Positions 1 through 7,446 of a DNA stretch of 14,042 nt are shown piece after piece. The DNA is from Palsa-504 sp050010815 (GTDB lineage Bacteria > Actinomycetota > Actinomycetes > Streptosporangiales > Streptosporangiaceae). Where the stretch lies: positions 1 to 14,042 of the forward strand of contig JBEKKH010000138.1 in the NCBI GenBank assembly GCA_050010815.1. The letters run 5' to 3'. The first letter of the stretch is position 1. Each line of letters opens with the position of its first letter. The notes under the pieces were generated by a model that searched no databases, was not told the DNA's origin, and saw only the letters and a program-made list of their open reading frames with translations. Position numbers and translations under genes: made by a program.

Positions 1-135
1 TCGGCGCTCGGTTTGCGCACCCTCTGGAACAAGAGTCGCGCAGCGTGACGACTGCTGATCACAGCCATCGCGCGATATCCGCTGGTGAGCCCTGGCCGAG
101 GGTCGGCCCGGTTGAAACACGGTACCGTCCGGATC

Positions 136-444
136 ATGGCCACCAAAGCCGAGCGGCGCGCCGCGCGCGAACGCGTGAGCGCCTACCACGAATCGCAGTT
201 GGCCGGACTTCTCGGCCACGTCGGGGCAGAGATCGACCGCTATCGCGCCGGCGAGATCGACGCCTATGCCGCGGATGAGACGATCCACCACTACCACCGT
301 GCCGCCGCAGAACTGTGGAAGTTCTGCTTCGCCCGAGGCGGCGGTGCTCACGTCGAGTTCATCGCCGGCCTCCTCGATCGCATGACCGCCGACGCAGAAA
401 CCATCGACTGGTGGGAACGCGCCGCACTGCGACGACACCAATGA
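136..444 (+). CDS. Small conserved-type actinobacterial protein, function unknown
   Basis: A 102-residue protein from the ATG at 136. An in-frame GTG at 85 would add 17 residues that look unlike the rest, so the ATG is preferred, although no clear Shine-Dalgarno sequence precedes it. The protein starts with a basic stretch (KAERRAARER), continues as an acidic, probably all-helical region rich in His and Tyr (the segment around DETIHHYHRAAAELWKF), and ends with a DWWERAALRRH tail. There is no signal peptide, membrane segment or metal-binding motif. It has the look of small proteins widespread in actinomycetes, but I know no function for them. A short GC hairpin starts 18 bases after its stop. 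It is separated from the NACHT gene by 450 bp, so it is probably not in the same operon. Confidence 0.7.
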   Translation: MATKAERRAARERVSAYHESQLAGLLGHVGAEIDRYRAGEIDAYAADETIHHYHRAAAELWKFCFARGGGAHVEFIAGLLDRMTADAETIDWWERAALRRHQ

Positions 445-461
445 CCCAACCGTGCTGCGCT

Positions 462-473
462 CCCCGTGCGGGG
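462..473 (+). terminator. Possible short hairpin after the 102-residue gene
   Basis: CCCCG and CGGGG are separated by two bases, 17 bases after the upstream stop codon, with no T tract. It could end transcription of the small gene, but the stem is short. A separate 10-bp perfect palindrome (CGTGGCCACG, 494-503) follows. Confidence 0.3.
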
Positions 474-565
474 TGCCGGGGTCTGTCACGTACCGTGGCC
501 ACGCCTCACGATGGTTGAGCGCGCTAACCGCCGTTCGGCACGGTTGGGAAGGGAAGTGCAGTTCA

Positions 566-587
566 CCCGTTCGCCGCCCATAACGGG
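566..587. repeat. 6-bp inverted repeat CCCGTT / AACGGG
   Basis: The arms at 566-571 and 582-587 are perfect complements around a 10-base spacer, just ahead of the good ribosome binding site at 597-604. It could be an operator or a small RNA hairpin in the leader region before the NACHT gene. An inverted repeat this short may also be chance. Confidence 0.25.
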
Positions 588-608
588 CTCATCTGTGGAG
601 GAAGCTCT

Positions 609-820
609 GTGGCTCAACGGCTGCCTTCTCTAGCATTCGTGGACTTCCGTTTCGGTCCGTCCGTCCAAGAGGATGGGGCTGCAATCGGATGGCGTCGTAA
701 ACGGTGACGAGGAGCACTTGGTGACGTCGGCATCCAGGGCGAGCTGTTCCCGGTTGGCGGCACCATGCCGTCTTCACCGACTCGCCCTACGAACTCGTCC
801 CAGCCGAAGCGTCTCTGATG
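609..820 (+). pseudogene. Frame-broken coding relic, possibly IS1380-like transposase
   Basis: A GTG at 609 has an excellent ribosome binding site (TGGAGGAAG at 596-604) but the frame runs only 32 codons to a TGA at 705. Past that stop, the same frame reads GDVGIQGELFP. Moving one base along, the text continues as WRHHAVFTDSPYELVPAEAS (about 755-815). The string GELFP followed by WRxHAVFTD resembles the C-terminal part of IS1380-family transposases. This is recalled family resemblance, not an alignment. After about 815 the similarity stops. It could instead be a short leader ORF followed by non-coding DNA. This relic fills most of the 450-bp gap before the NACHT gene. Confidence 0.3.
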
Positions 821-894
821 CTCCTGGCCTGTTACTCCGGGATAGCCTGGGGTGCGGAAGTTGTCTTTGTCCGGACTCACTTCGAGGGCGCGGC

Positions 895-3800
895 ATGGCA
901 GACAGGCCTATCACGGAGATCAGCCTCAAGGATGTCCGGAAGCTTATTGAGGACAAGAACATCGGCGAGGACGTCGCGGACACTGTCGGGACGATCCTCG
1001 GTGTGGTCTTGGCACTGGCGCCGGCCGTTGCCGGGCCCGCCGCGCTGCCACTGTGGGCACTGATCGAACCGAAGAACGAGCTAATCGATGCCGTCAAGAA
1101 CGCGGCCAGGAAGATCTCCAGGTCAAAGCCGAGCGACTACCTGGACCGGGCCGAGCGGATGGCCGCCGCGAACTGCCTGCTCGTGTACGTGGCCCTCTTC
1201 GACGCGGCACGGCAGCGGTGGCCGTCCATCATCCGGGAACTGGGCCTTACCCAGGAAGAAGCGAAGACGGCGCTGGTGGAGGCCAGTGCTCGCGCCCGGC
1301 CGATCAGTGATGAGTCTGTTGCCGACTTGGCCGTCAAGATTCCGCATCCGGCTGATCGTTCCTTGTCGAGCGAGCGAGTCAGGCGCGTAATCTACACGTG
1401 GTTGGCCACCCGCTTTCTCTCGGACGCGCTTCCAGCGACCGGGCACCTGCCGGATCGTGAGGCAGTGGGCGCTCGTGATGGATGGACGCTCGACATCATG
1501 GACCGGGCGGAAGCGCTCTACCAGGCGGAGTACCTGGGGATGGCGGTCGAGTTCCAGCAGTTCTTCGTCTGGAGCGTGCTGCAGGACCAGGTTGCCGGGC
1601 AGGAACAGATCCGGCACCTGGCCGGGGACCAGCGGACCTGGTTCGAGCTGATCAGCCGGGCCATGTACTCGCTGGACCTGGGCATGCTGGGACTGGCCGA
1701 GGCTATAGCGCGGCTGCCTCGCCCCGCTTCTGGAGACACTGCCCTCGCCGGGACCGGGCAGCCCCACGTGCAGGCCGTGGCCGAGGGGTTGTACCGGACC
1801 TACGCAGACATCCTCCAGCAGCAGGTGATCGATGACCAGTTCGCGGTGGACGACGTCGGGGCGCGCCTTGGGTTCCCGCGGAAGATCGACGGCTTCATCC
1901 CGCAGGCCTACCGCATCGCCCAGTACGACGATAAGGACATGCGCCTAGAGGACGAGGACGCCTGGAGCGGGCGCGAGGTCCACGGGGACATCGGAGTGTT
2001 CATCCTGCGGTACCTCGAATCACCGTACAGCGTGCAGACGCCGCTGCTGCTCCTAGGCCAGCCCGGCTCGGGCAAGTCGTTGCTCACCGAGATGCTGGCC
2101 GGCCACCTCGGCTACCCTGCCTACACGACCGTCCGCGTGAAGCTCCGTGACGTCGATCCGGATGTCGGCCTCCTCACCCAGCTCAAGGCCCAGATCCAGG
2201 CGGACACCGGCGGCCGTTCCATCGAATGGGCCGACTTCGCCGAGGGACTGAGCATGTGCCCGCCGGTGGTGATTCTGGACGGATACGACGAGCTCCTGCA
2301 GGCGACCGGGAAGGTGTTCGCCGGCTACCTCGACGAGGTCCGCCTGTTCCAGCACCTGCAGGCCGTGCAGCACCGGCCGGTGCGGGTGATTGTGACCAGC
2401 CGCCTCACGCTCATTGATAAGGTGTCCGTCCCGCTCGGCACCACGGTCGTCAAGCTGGAGGAGTTCGACCGGCAGCGCCGCGACGCTTGGTGCGAGGTGT
2501 GGAACAAGGAGAATAAGGCATATTTTAGCCAGAACGGAATCCGGTCGTTTGCCGTACCGGACAACGGGAAGCTGCTGGAACTGGCCCGGCAGCCGCTGCT
2601 GCTCCTGATGCTGGCGATCTACGACTCGCTGGGCAACGAGTTGAGCGGGCAGCCTGAGATCGACCAGACCCTTCTGTACGACAGGCTGCTGCGCCGGTTC
2701 ATCGAGCGGGAACTGTCCAAGGGGAAGGCCGGCCGCGAGTTCGCGGCCGGCCCCGACGCCGACCGGAAGGCGGCGGTCGACCGGGAGATGGACCGGCTTG
2801 GGGTCGCCGCCATCGGCATGTTCAGCAGGCAGGACGTGAAGATCCGCCGCGAGGACCTGAACGCCGACATCAGCTACTTCGCCCTGGACAAGGATGTTGG
2901 AGCGGGCGGCCGGGTGCTGACCGAAGCGGACATGCTGCTCGGCAGCTTCTTCTTCATCCACGAGTCCCGCAGCAGGCTCCAGCAGGAGTCGGCCGAACCC
3001 GCCGCCGGGTCGGTCGCGTTCGAGTTCCTGCATAACACCTTCGGCGAGTTCCTGGCCGCCGACTTCATCCTCCGCCGCGCCGTCGAGGAAGCCCAGGTAA
3101 TCTGCCATCTGGCCGGCAACCCGAGGCTGGAGACGACGCGCGGTCAGAGGCTGGAGGGGCTGAGCGAAGGTTGGTTCGGCGCCCTGCTGCACACGCCGCT
3201 GCACACCCGCCCGGTGATCCTGGACATGATCCGCGAGTGGGGCAGCCACCGGCTGGGCGACCGCCAGTGGTCACATTCCCACGTCCTGGCCGCGCTCGAC
3301 GCGATCACGGCCGCGCAGCTTCGCGTGATCCTGAATGACATGGTCATTCCGGACCCGGACCCCATGCGGCGGGGCCGGTCGCCGTACCCCGTGCTGCCCC
3401 GGCGCGGGCACCTAGCCATCTACAGCCTGAACCTGGTCCTGCTCCGTGCCTACCTGGGCGGCGACGAGGAGTACGTCCTGGAGGAGAGCGCGCTGGGCGA
3501 GTGGGCCGGGGCCTGCCGTCCCTGGGACGGCCTCGCAAACCTCTGGCGCTCCTGGTTCACGCTGGAGAGCCTTGGCGCGCTGGCGCAGGCGCTCACCGCC
3601 ATCCGCCGCGATCAGCTGATCGCGATCGTCCCTGCCCGGTCGGAGCTGGCTCAGGGGACGGGTTCGCCGCTCACCGATCTCTACAGCTCCGCAGTGGCGC
3701 TCGCCGACCGGGTGACCGCCGCCTCTGTCGGCCTGCACATCGTCCCGTTCGCGAGGATGCCAGAGAGCATCTTCGCAGCCTTCTGGGGAGAGTTCGGAGA

Positions 3801-4989
3801 CGCGATCCCGGAGCTGGAAACGGCCGCCACTGTGCTGCGGCTCAAGATGTACGCGACCGACGGCAACGAACTTGCGGCACCTTCCGGCGGGTCGCAGGAC
3901 GCCGACCTGCGATTGTCTCTCGACCTTCTCCAGCCGGGGGCCGAAGTCGCGTTCGACTTCGCCGACACGGTCGCGCGGATGGCCCATACGCCCCCCCAAC
4001 GGCGGCGAGTTGACGTTGTCGATGATGCCCTGTCGAGCCTCGGGTACCTGTCCCGCTACGAAGCGGAGGCCGCCGTCGATGCCCGGGCCAGGCTGGACCC
4101 CGACTGGCTTCAGGGCCTCCTGGCATCGGGACGGGAACAAGGGACATGGGAGGACTTCGTGCGCAGTCCTGCGGCGGCCCCGGTGCTCCGGGCCGCAGCG
4201 CGAGGACTTGACCGCAAGAAGTCCGGTCTCGCCATCGCTGCGGCCTGGCCCCCATCCCCTGATGGTGCGATTGAGGTCATCGACATCGACACCGCGTCCG
4301 CGCTGACGGTGCTCTGCTATCTGGGGGGCGGCACCGGTATGTGTGCCCGGCTCCTAGACGTAATTGTCGAGAAGTGCGACCAAGGTGCCTGGCACCTGCT
4401 AGATATCCCCGTGCAGACCTGGGAGGGGCTGGCCGACCTCTTCCTCTCGCCCGATCCGGTCATCGGCGCGTGTAAAGCCAGGTTCCTGGTACTTCTCGAG
4501 TCGGCCGTCGCGGAAGCACTGTCAAGTGTTGCCGACCGTGATGATATTCGCGGCATGGACGCATTGGCGCACTTCTGGGCGCAGGCGCTGCGGATCGGCG
4601 CGGTAAACGATCAGGAACGGATTCTCCAGACGACCGATCTCTGGCTGGAACTCTCCTCTGGAGACCTGACCGCCCGGGATGGCATGTGCCTCATGTCGCT
4701 CTTCGGCTGGGTGCGTGAGGTCGGTGACCCATCGCTTGCCCTTCGACTGATGCGCTCCGCAGCAGGTGCGGGAGGTTCGCCCTGGCTCGATCTCTTCTTC
4801 GGGCCTGGCTCGGACAACTGGAGTCCCGAAGCCGTGGACAATGCCGGCGTTGCACGCCTCCTTACCCACAGTCAGGCGATGGATCTCCGCTGGGCACTAG
4901 ATGTACTGCGGCAGGCTGCCGGGGAAGAGGCGAAGCACCCGAGGCCCGCCGGGACAAGCGACGGCGCGGCTAGCCCGCGGCCTCCGTAG
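895..4989 (+). CDS. NACHT-domain STAND NTPase, NLR-like candidate antiphage protein
   Basis: A 1364-residue protein. The frame is open back to 673, but ATG 895 is chosen because GAGGG lies six bases upstream and the protein text becomes natural there (MADRPITEISLKDVRKLIED). Residues 1-380 form a mostly helical N-terminal region with a hydrophobic stretch at 31-57 and a conserved-looking SDYLDRAERMAAANC segment at about 80. The NACHT core shows Walker A GQPGSGKS (388-395), Walker B ILDGYDELL with DGYDE at 462-466, sensor VIVTSR (498-503), a QPLLLLML motif around P567, and the winged-helix signature FLHNTFGEFLAADF (H713, F719). The remaining ~640 residues look helical. I see no LRR, WD40, TPR, nuclease or TIR signature. 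Such proteins work in bacteria as oligomerising sensors of phage that trigger host shutdown; that role is inferred here. The final Pro-rich ~20 residues may derive from invading IS DNA just downstream. Confidence 0.92.
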   Translation: MADRPITEISLKDVRKLIEDKNIGEDVADTVGTILGVVLALAPAVAGPAALPLWALIEPKNELIDAVKNAARKISRSKPSDYLDRAERMAAANCLLVYVALFDAARQRWPSIIRELGLTQEEAKTALVEASARARPISDESVADLAVKIPHPADRSLSSERVRRVIYTWLATRFLSDALPATGHLPDREAVGARDGWTLDIMDRAEALYQAEYLGMAVEFQQFFVWSVLQDQVAGQEQIRHLAGDQRTWFELISRAMYSLDLGMLGLAEAIARLPRPASGDTALAGTGQPHVQAVAEGLYRTYADILQQQVIDDQFAVDDVGARLGFPRKIDGFIPQAYRIAQYDDKDMRLEDEDAWSGREVHGDIGVFILRYLESPYSVQTPLLLLGQPGSGKSLLTEMLAGHLGYPAYTTVRVKLRDVDPDVGLLTQLKAQIQADTGGRSIEWADFAEGLSMCPPVVILDGYDELLQATGKVFAGYLDEVRLFQHLQAVQHRPVRVIVTSRLTLIDKVSVPLGTTVVKLEEFDRQRRDAWCEVWNKENKAYFSQNGIRSFAVPDNGKLLELARQPLLLLMLAIYDSLGNELSGQPEIDQTLLYDRLLRRFIERELSKGKAGREFAAGPDADRKAAVDREMDRLGVAAIGMFSRQDVKIRREDLNADISYFALDKDVGAGGRVLTEADMLLGSFFFIHESRSRLQQESAEPAAGSVAFEFLHNTFGEFLAADFILRRAVEEAQVICHLAGNPRLETTRGQRLEGLSEGWFGALLHTPLHTRPVILDMIREWGSHRLGDRQWSHSHVLAALDAITAAQLRVILNDMVIPDPDPMRRGRSPYPVLPRRGHLAIYSLNLVLLRAYLGGDEEYVLEESALGEWAGACRPWDGLANLWRSWFTLESLGALAQALTAIRRDQLIAIVPARSELAQGTGSPLTDLYSSAVALADRVTAASVGLHIVPFARMPESIFAAFWGEFGDAIPELETAATVLRLKMYATDGNELAAPSGGSQDADLRLSLDLLQPGAEVAFDFADTVARMAHTPPQRRRVDVVDDALSSLGYLSRYEAEAAVDARARLDPDWLQGLLASGREQGTWEDFVRSPAAAPVLRAAARGLDRKKSGLAIAAAWPPSPDGAIEVIDIDTASALTVLCYLGGGTGMCARLLDVIVEKCDQGAWHLLDIPVQTWEGLADLFLSPDPVIGACKARFLVLLESAVAEALSSVADRDDIRGMDALAHFWAQALRIGAVNDQERILQTTDLWLELSSGDLTARDGMCLMSLFGWVREVGDPSLALRLMRSAAGAGGSPWLDLFFGPGSDNWSPEAVDNAGVARLLTHSQAMDLRWALDVLRQAAGEEAKHPRPAGTSDGAASPRPP

Positions 4990-6139
4990 CTCGCCGAAGA
5001 GGACCGGCCAAACAACAACTCGGCAGGCTCCGTGCTTGCGCCCGTCGGCTCCTGAGCTGCTGTGGGCGGATCGTCCGCTCGGCGACCCGCCATGTGCAGA
5101 ACCAGGCAATCTGAGTGCCACCCGACAGCGGAACGGTGATGCTCGGCATCGTACGGAATCGACAGTGGCGGGGCATAATCAGGTGGCGCTGGTTCCAGAT
5201 CAGGGTCGGGTCCAGCAGCTTACGCCGGCAGCTGCCAATCCACCGCTCCATGATCGAATTCATTCGAGAGGTGCCTGGACGGTGGAGCGAATGACCCGGC
5301 TCCCGGCCGCCTGGAACACAGCATCGAACGCCTGCGTGAAGCTGGCGTCCCGGTCATGCAAGACGAACTTTGCCCGCCCCGGCCTCCTCTAGGTCCATGA
5401 GCAGGTTCCGGGCCTGCTGGACGACCCAGGACTGGACCGGGTGCTCGGTGGCGCCCAGGACCCGGACGCGCCGGCTGCCGTGCTCGATCACCGCAAGGAC
5501 ATGCACTTTCGTGCCATTGAGCAGGTCGGCGGTGAAGAAGTCCAGCGCCAGGATTCCCTGTGCCTGAGATCGCAGGAACTCCGCCCAGCCAGGGCCCTCC
5601 TGGCGGGGTGCCGGGTCGATCCCGGCGTCCTTGAGGATCTGCCACACCGTCGACGGTGCCACGATGATGCCGAGCCCGGCGAGCTCGCCGTGGATCCGGC
5701 GGTAGCCCCACGACTCATTCTCCCAGGCCAGCCTCAGCACCACCGACCGGACATTACGGCGCGTCGGGGGTCGGCCGGAACGTCCCCGCCGGGACAACCG
5801 CGCCCAGCGGCGGCGGACGATGTCGCGGTGCCAGCGCACAATCGTGGCCGGGGTCACGATTAGCCGCAACCCGCCCAAGCGCCCGGCGGGCAGCGTCCCG
5901 GCGAGCAACGTCAGCCACGCGCGGTCCGGCCACGTCAACCGCGAATGAGCCCTCGGCCGCTCGCGCAGGGCCACCGCGAGCTGGTGGCGCAGCATCAGGA
6001 TCTCGGCGTCCTTCCACCACGCCTCCCGCCGCGACAAGCCCAGCACCGACACGGCCCGGGTCACGACGAGGAACATCAGCTTCAAGCCCACAAGCCGAAG
6101 ATCATCCCACGCCAGCCCTGCCCGGCAGGCACCGTTCAC
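4990..6139 (-). pseudogene. Broken DDE integrase-core transposase (IS3-like, actinomycete type)
   Basis: From GTG 6139 the frame gives 261 residues: an N-terminal KDAEILMLRHQLAV region, a helix-turn-helix part (LIVTPATIVRWHRDIVRRRW), ENESWGYRRIHGEL, then the rve core with LDFFTADLLNGTKVHVLAVIEH carrying the first catalytic Asp. It then breaks. One extra base in the C run at 5377-5380 shifts the frame, which continues as KFVLHDRDASFTQAFDAVF (second Asp) and VQAP. A duplicated dinucleotide near 5266-5270 shifts it again, giving RMNSIMERWIGSCRRKLL with the catalytic Glu. After IWNQRHL (about 5175) the reading is decayed, with only vague traces of the usual C-terminus towards 4990. All three catalytic acids survive, but in different frames, so the gene is dead unless it is repaired. 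I could not find terminal inverted repeats. Confidence 0.88.
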
Positions 6140-6390
6140 GCGACCGCGCCGGCGGCGTCCCGTAAAGCATCAGCCGAGGTGGCGCAGGTTTTCGGCACTG
6201 ATAGGACGAGCCCGGTCAGCCCGAAGAGCACCGCGAGCCCGGCGAGCAGCAGCGAGCCCTCCACCGGATGCCTGGCGATATCCGGCCAGCGGATGGCCGC
6301 GATCGCCGACGGCACGCCGAGCACCGCGGCGAAGTACCCGAGCGTCAGCGGCCAGGAAGCTTTCCTGTGTCGCTGACCTACGCGACCCCG
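6136..6390 (-). pseudogene. Fragment of an integral membrane protein, two hydrophobic segments
   Basis: Open minus-strand frame from 6390 to a TGA at 6138-6136. It encodes a basic start (RQRHRK), a hydrophobic stretch beginning SWPLTLGYFAAVLG, a polar loop (RWPDIARHPVEG) and a second hydrophobic helix (SLLLAGLAVLFGLTGLVLSV), then a short soluble tail. The only start codons are GTGs inside or after the first hydrophobic segment (first at 6324), so it reads like the 3' end of a larger gene whose beginning is lost. Its stop overlaps the GTG start of the transposase relic (GTGA). It lies just downstream of the SH3-like gene on the same strand. It may also be chance open frame in GC-rich DNA. Confidence 0.35.
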
Positions 6391-6397
6391 TCAGGCG

Positions 6398-6874
6398 CTA
6401 TGTGGAACACGAGGGCTCCACGGCGTTATTAGTTCCGGTATAGACGTAATAGTCGGGGATGTACCCTCCGTTGCCCCAGCTTGTCTTGTAGGCGATCAGG
6501 TCCCAGACGCTGCTGCTTCCCACCTGCTGGGCCTCCGCGGTGCAGTAGATATAGACGGTCGTCCCGGTGCAGAGGATGCCTATGAAGTCCTGAGACAGCA
6601 GATACGGTTCAGAATACACATTCGCGCACTGTCCGGCCGGGAGGTTGTATACCGTGGCCTGGAATGGCTGGAAGGTGGGCGTGGCCGGCGGAGTAGCCGC
6701 AGGTGGCATGTTGACGACTACGTTGTTATCGCTTGTTGCTGATGCTTTTGCTGATCCTTGCGAGAAATAAAGGAATAGTCCAGAGACGAGGGCCGCCACG
6801 ACTACCGCGGCCGCGCCGATCCAGGCAATCTTCTCTTTGCTGCTGCGACGGCCGCCAGGGCCAGAACCGCCCAT
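6398..6874 (-). CDS. Membrane-anchored secreted protein with SH3-like domain
   Basis: A 158-residue protein. ATG 6874 is chosen because a G-rich ribosome binding site (AGGGGTGGGG) ends three bases before it. An in-frame GTG at 6883 lies inside that site. Layout: a short cytoplasmic Gly/Ser/Arg-rich head, one membrane helix (IAWIGAAAVVVAALVSGLFLYF, split here as residues about 15-36), a Pro/Thr/Ala linker (PPAATPPATPTFQPF), then a ~90-residue extracytoplasmic domain with Cys residues, Tyr-rich beta-strand text and GNGGYIPDYYVYTG, typical of bacterial SH3-like (SH3b) folds found on cell-wall-associated proteins. The partner is unknown. The 12-bp inverted repeat at 6934-6967 lies upstream and could be its control site. 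The fold assignment is by pattern only. Confidence 0.72.
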   Translation of the reverse strand: MGGSGPGGRRSSKEKIAWIGAAAVVVAALVSGLFLYFSQGSAKASATSDNNVVVNMPPAATPPATPTFQPFQATVYNLPAGQCANVYSEPYLLSQDFIGILCTGTTVYIYCTAEAQQVGSSSVWDLIAYKTSWGNGGYIPDYYVYTGTNNAVEPSCST

Positions 6875-6933
6875 AATCCCCACCCCTATTACTGATGTAC
6901 CGGTTTGCGGCTAATCCTAGGGTCGGGGTGGTT

Positions 6934-6967
6934 CGACGGCTAGCCTCTTGCTCGGGGCTAGCCGTCG
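6934..6967. repeat. Perfect 12-bp inverted repeat with 10-base spacer
   Basis: The arms CGACGGCTAGCC (6934-6945) and GGCTAGCCGTCG (6956-6967) are exact complements. It sits about 60 bases upstream of the SH3-like gene start and just before the stranded transposase end at 7021. No T tract follows on either strand, so a standard terminator is not favoured. An operator, an IS end or a factor-dependent terminator are open options. Confidence 0.7.
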
Positions 6968-7020
6968 TCACCGCCGCTGCCTTTGTGCCAAAAATCTCAT
7001 CCGCCCAGGTGGGAGTCGCT

Positions 7021-7185
7021 CGCGAGCACCGCGCCTCACCGGACTCTCCGAGCTGCCGCACCGCAGCGTCACCACTGCGTCCGCTACCCGAACCGATTAC
7101 CAATCCTGAACGGGTCGTGCACCCCAATGCCCGCAGACGAGACCGGCTCGGCGGCAATCTCCACGAGTACCGGCATGCCGCCTGA
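7021..7185 (+). pseudogene. Stranded C-terminal fragment of a transposase
   Basis: The final frame reads SPLRPLPEPITNPERVVHPN followed by ARRRDRLGGNLHEYRHAA and a TGA at 7183. This is the characteristic C-terminus of actinomycete integrase-core transposases (PLRPLP...RRRDRLGG.LHEY.HAA). Upstream, skipping one base after GAGCACCGC restores EHR-PHRTLRAAAP, the usual motif just before it, so at least two small indels are present. No catalytic core precedes it. It belongs to the same broad family as the minus-strand relic at 4990-6139 but has the opposite orientation, so it is a second copy or a rearranged piece. Confidence 0.72.
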
Positions 7186-7223
7186 CCAGCACGGATGATT
7201 AATCGGCACCCACAATGCTATTT

Positions 7224-7248
7224 CCCGGGGTGGCCTTTCGGCTCCGGG
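7224..7248. repeat. Hairpin 1 of a structured intergenic region
   Basis: CCCGG (7224-7228) pairs with CCGGG (7244-7248), enclosing GCC / GGC (7233-7235 and 7240-7242). On the minus strand the loop reads GAAA, a GNRA tetraloop, closing a GCC-GGC stem. Confidence 0.45.
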
Positions 7249-7254
7249 TTAGCC

Positions 7255-7280
7255 ATCGGATCTAGGGATATGCCTCCGAT
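7255..7280. repeat. Hairpin 2 of a structured intergenic region
   Basis: ATCGGA (7255-7260) and TCCGAT (7275-7280) are perfect complements around a 14-base loop. The stem is weak alone and notable only because it sits in line with four other hairpins. Confidence 0.35.
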
Positions 7281-7284
7281 CTCT

Positions 7285-7337
7285 CCCCGCTTGGCGGGGT
7301 ATATGGAACTGCGCCTCGTGGCGCAGGAGTACCCCGC
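7285..7337 (+). ncRNA. Two mutually exclusive hairpins, attenuator-like structure
   Basis: CCCCGC (7285-7290) can pair with GCGGGG (7294-7299) over a three-base loop. The same GCGGGG plus TA (7294-7301) can instead pair with TACCCCGC (7330-7337), enclosing a second perfect stem CTGCGCC / GGCGCAG (7309-7315 and 7320-7326) with a four-base loop. The two foldings share the GCGGGG strand, as in attenuators and riboswitches. It matches no riboswitch class I recognise. It lies about 250 bases upstream of the 195-residue protein gene. Whether it is transcribed, and from which strand, cannot be seen. Confidence 0.4.
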
Positions 7338-7340
7338 ATA

Positions 7341-7397
7341 GACCTGCGGCCTCACGTGGCCGGTGAGTCGGCCGTGAGCTTCAGGAACCTGCAGGTC
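7341..7397. repeat. Long interrupted stem-loop ending in the direct repeat
   Basis: GACCTGC (7341-7347) pairs with GCAGGTC (7391-7397). Inside, CTCAC (7351-7355) pairs with GTGAG (7374-7378) and GGCCG (7358-7362) with CGGCC (7369-7373), with a six-base apical loop. In all there are 17 base pairs over 57 bases. The right arm overlaps the left copy of the 38-bp direct repeat. Confidence 0.5.
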
Positions 7398-7426
7398 AGA
7401 GGCTATTAGCGCGGTTTCGGCACCCC
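7389..7426 (+). repeat. Left copy of a 38-bp imperfect direct repeat
   Basis: Ungapped comparison with 10501-10538 gives 29 of 38 identical bases, including an identical CTGCAGGTCA at the start and TTTCGGCACCC near the end. The two copies are in the same orientation and enclose the two-gene protease operon. It may be a recombination site (att-like). Confidence 0.5.
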
Positions 7427-7446
7427 ACAGGCGACCCCATGACCTG

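Noticed and set aside
1..48. Fifteen open codons to a TGA at the left edge (ending LWNKSRAA), possibly the end of an upstream gene
   Set aside because: Too short to recognise, and open frames of this size are common by chance in GC-rich DNA.
2053..3249. Long 398-residue open frame on the minus strand inside the NACHT gene
   Set aside because: It is the antisense shadow of a well-supported coding region with clear NACHT motifs; the translation is low-complexity and has no ribosome binding site.
7389..7430. tRNA 3' end acting as an attachment site at the left direct repeat
   Set aside because: GGTTTCGG slightly recalls a T-arm, but no acceptor stem, anticodon arm or CCA-proximal pairing could be built.
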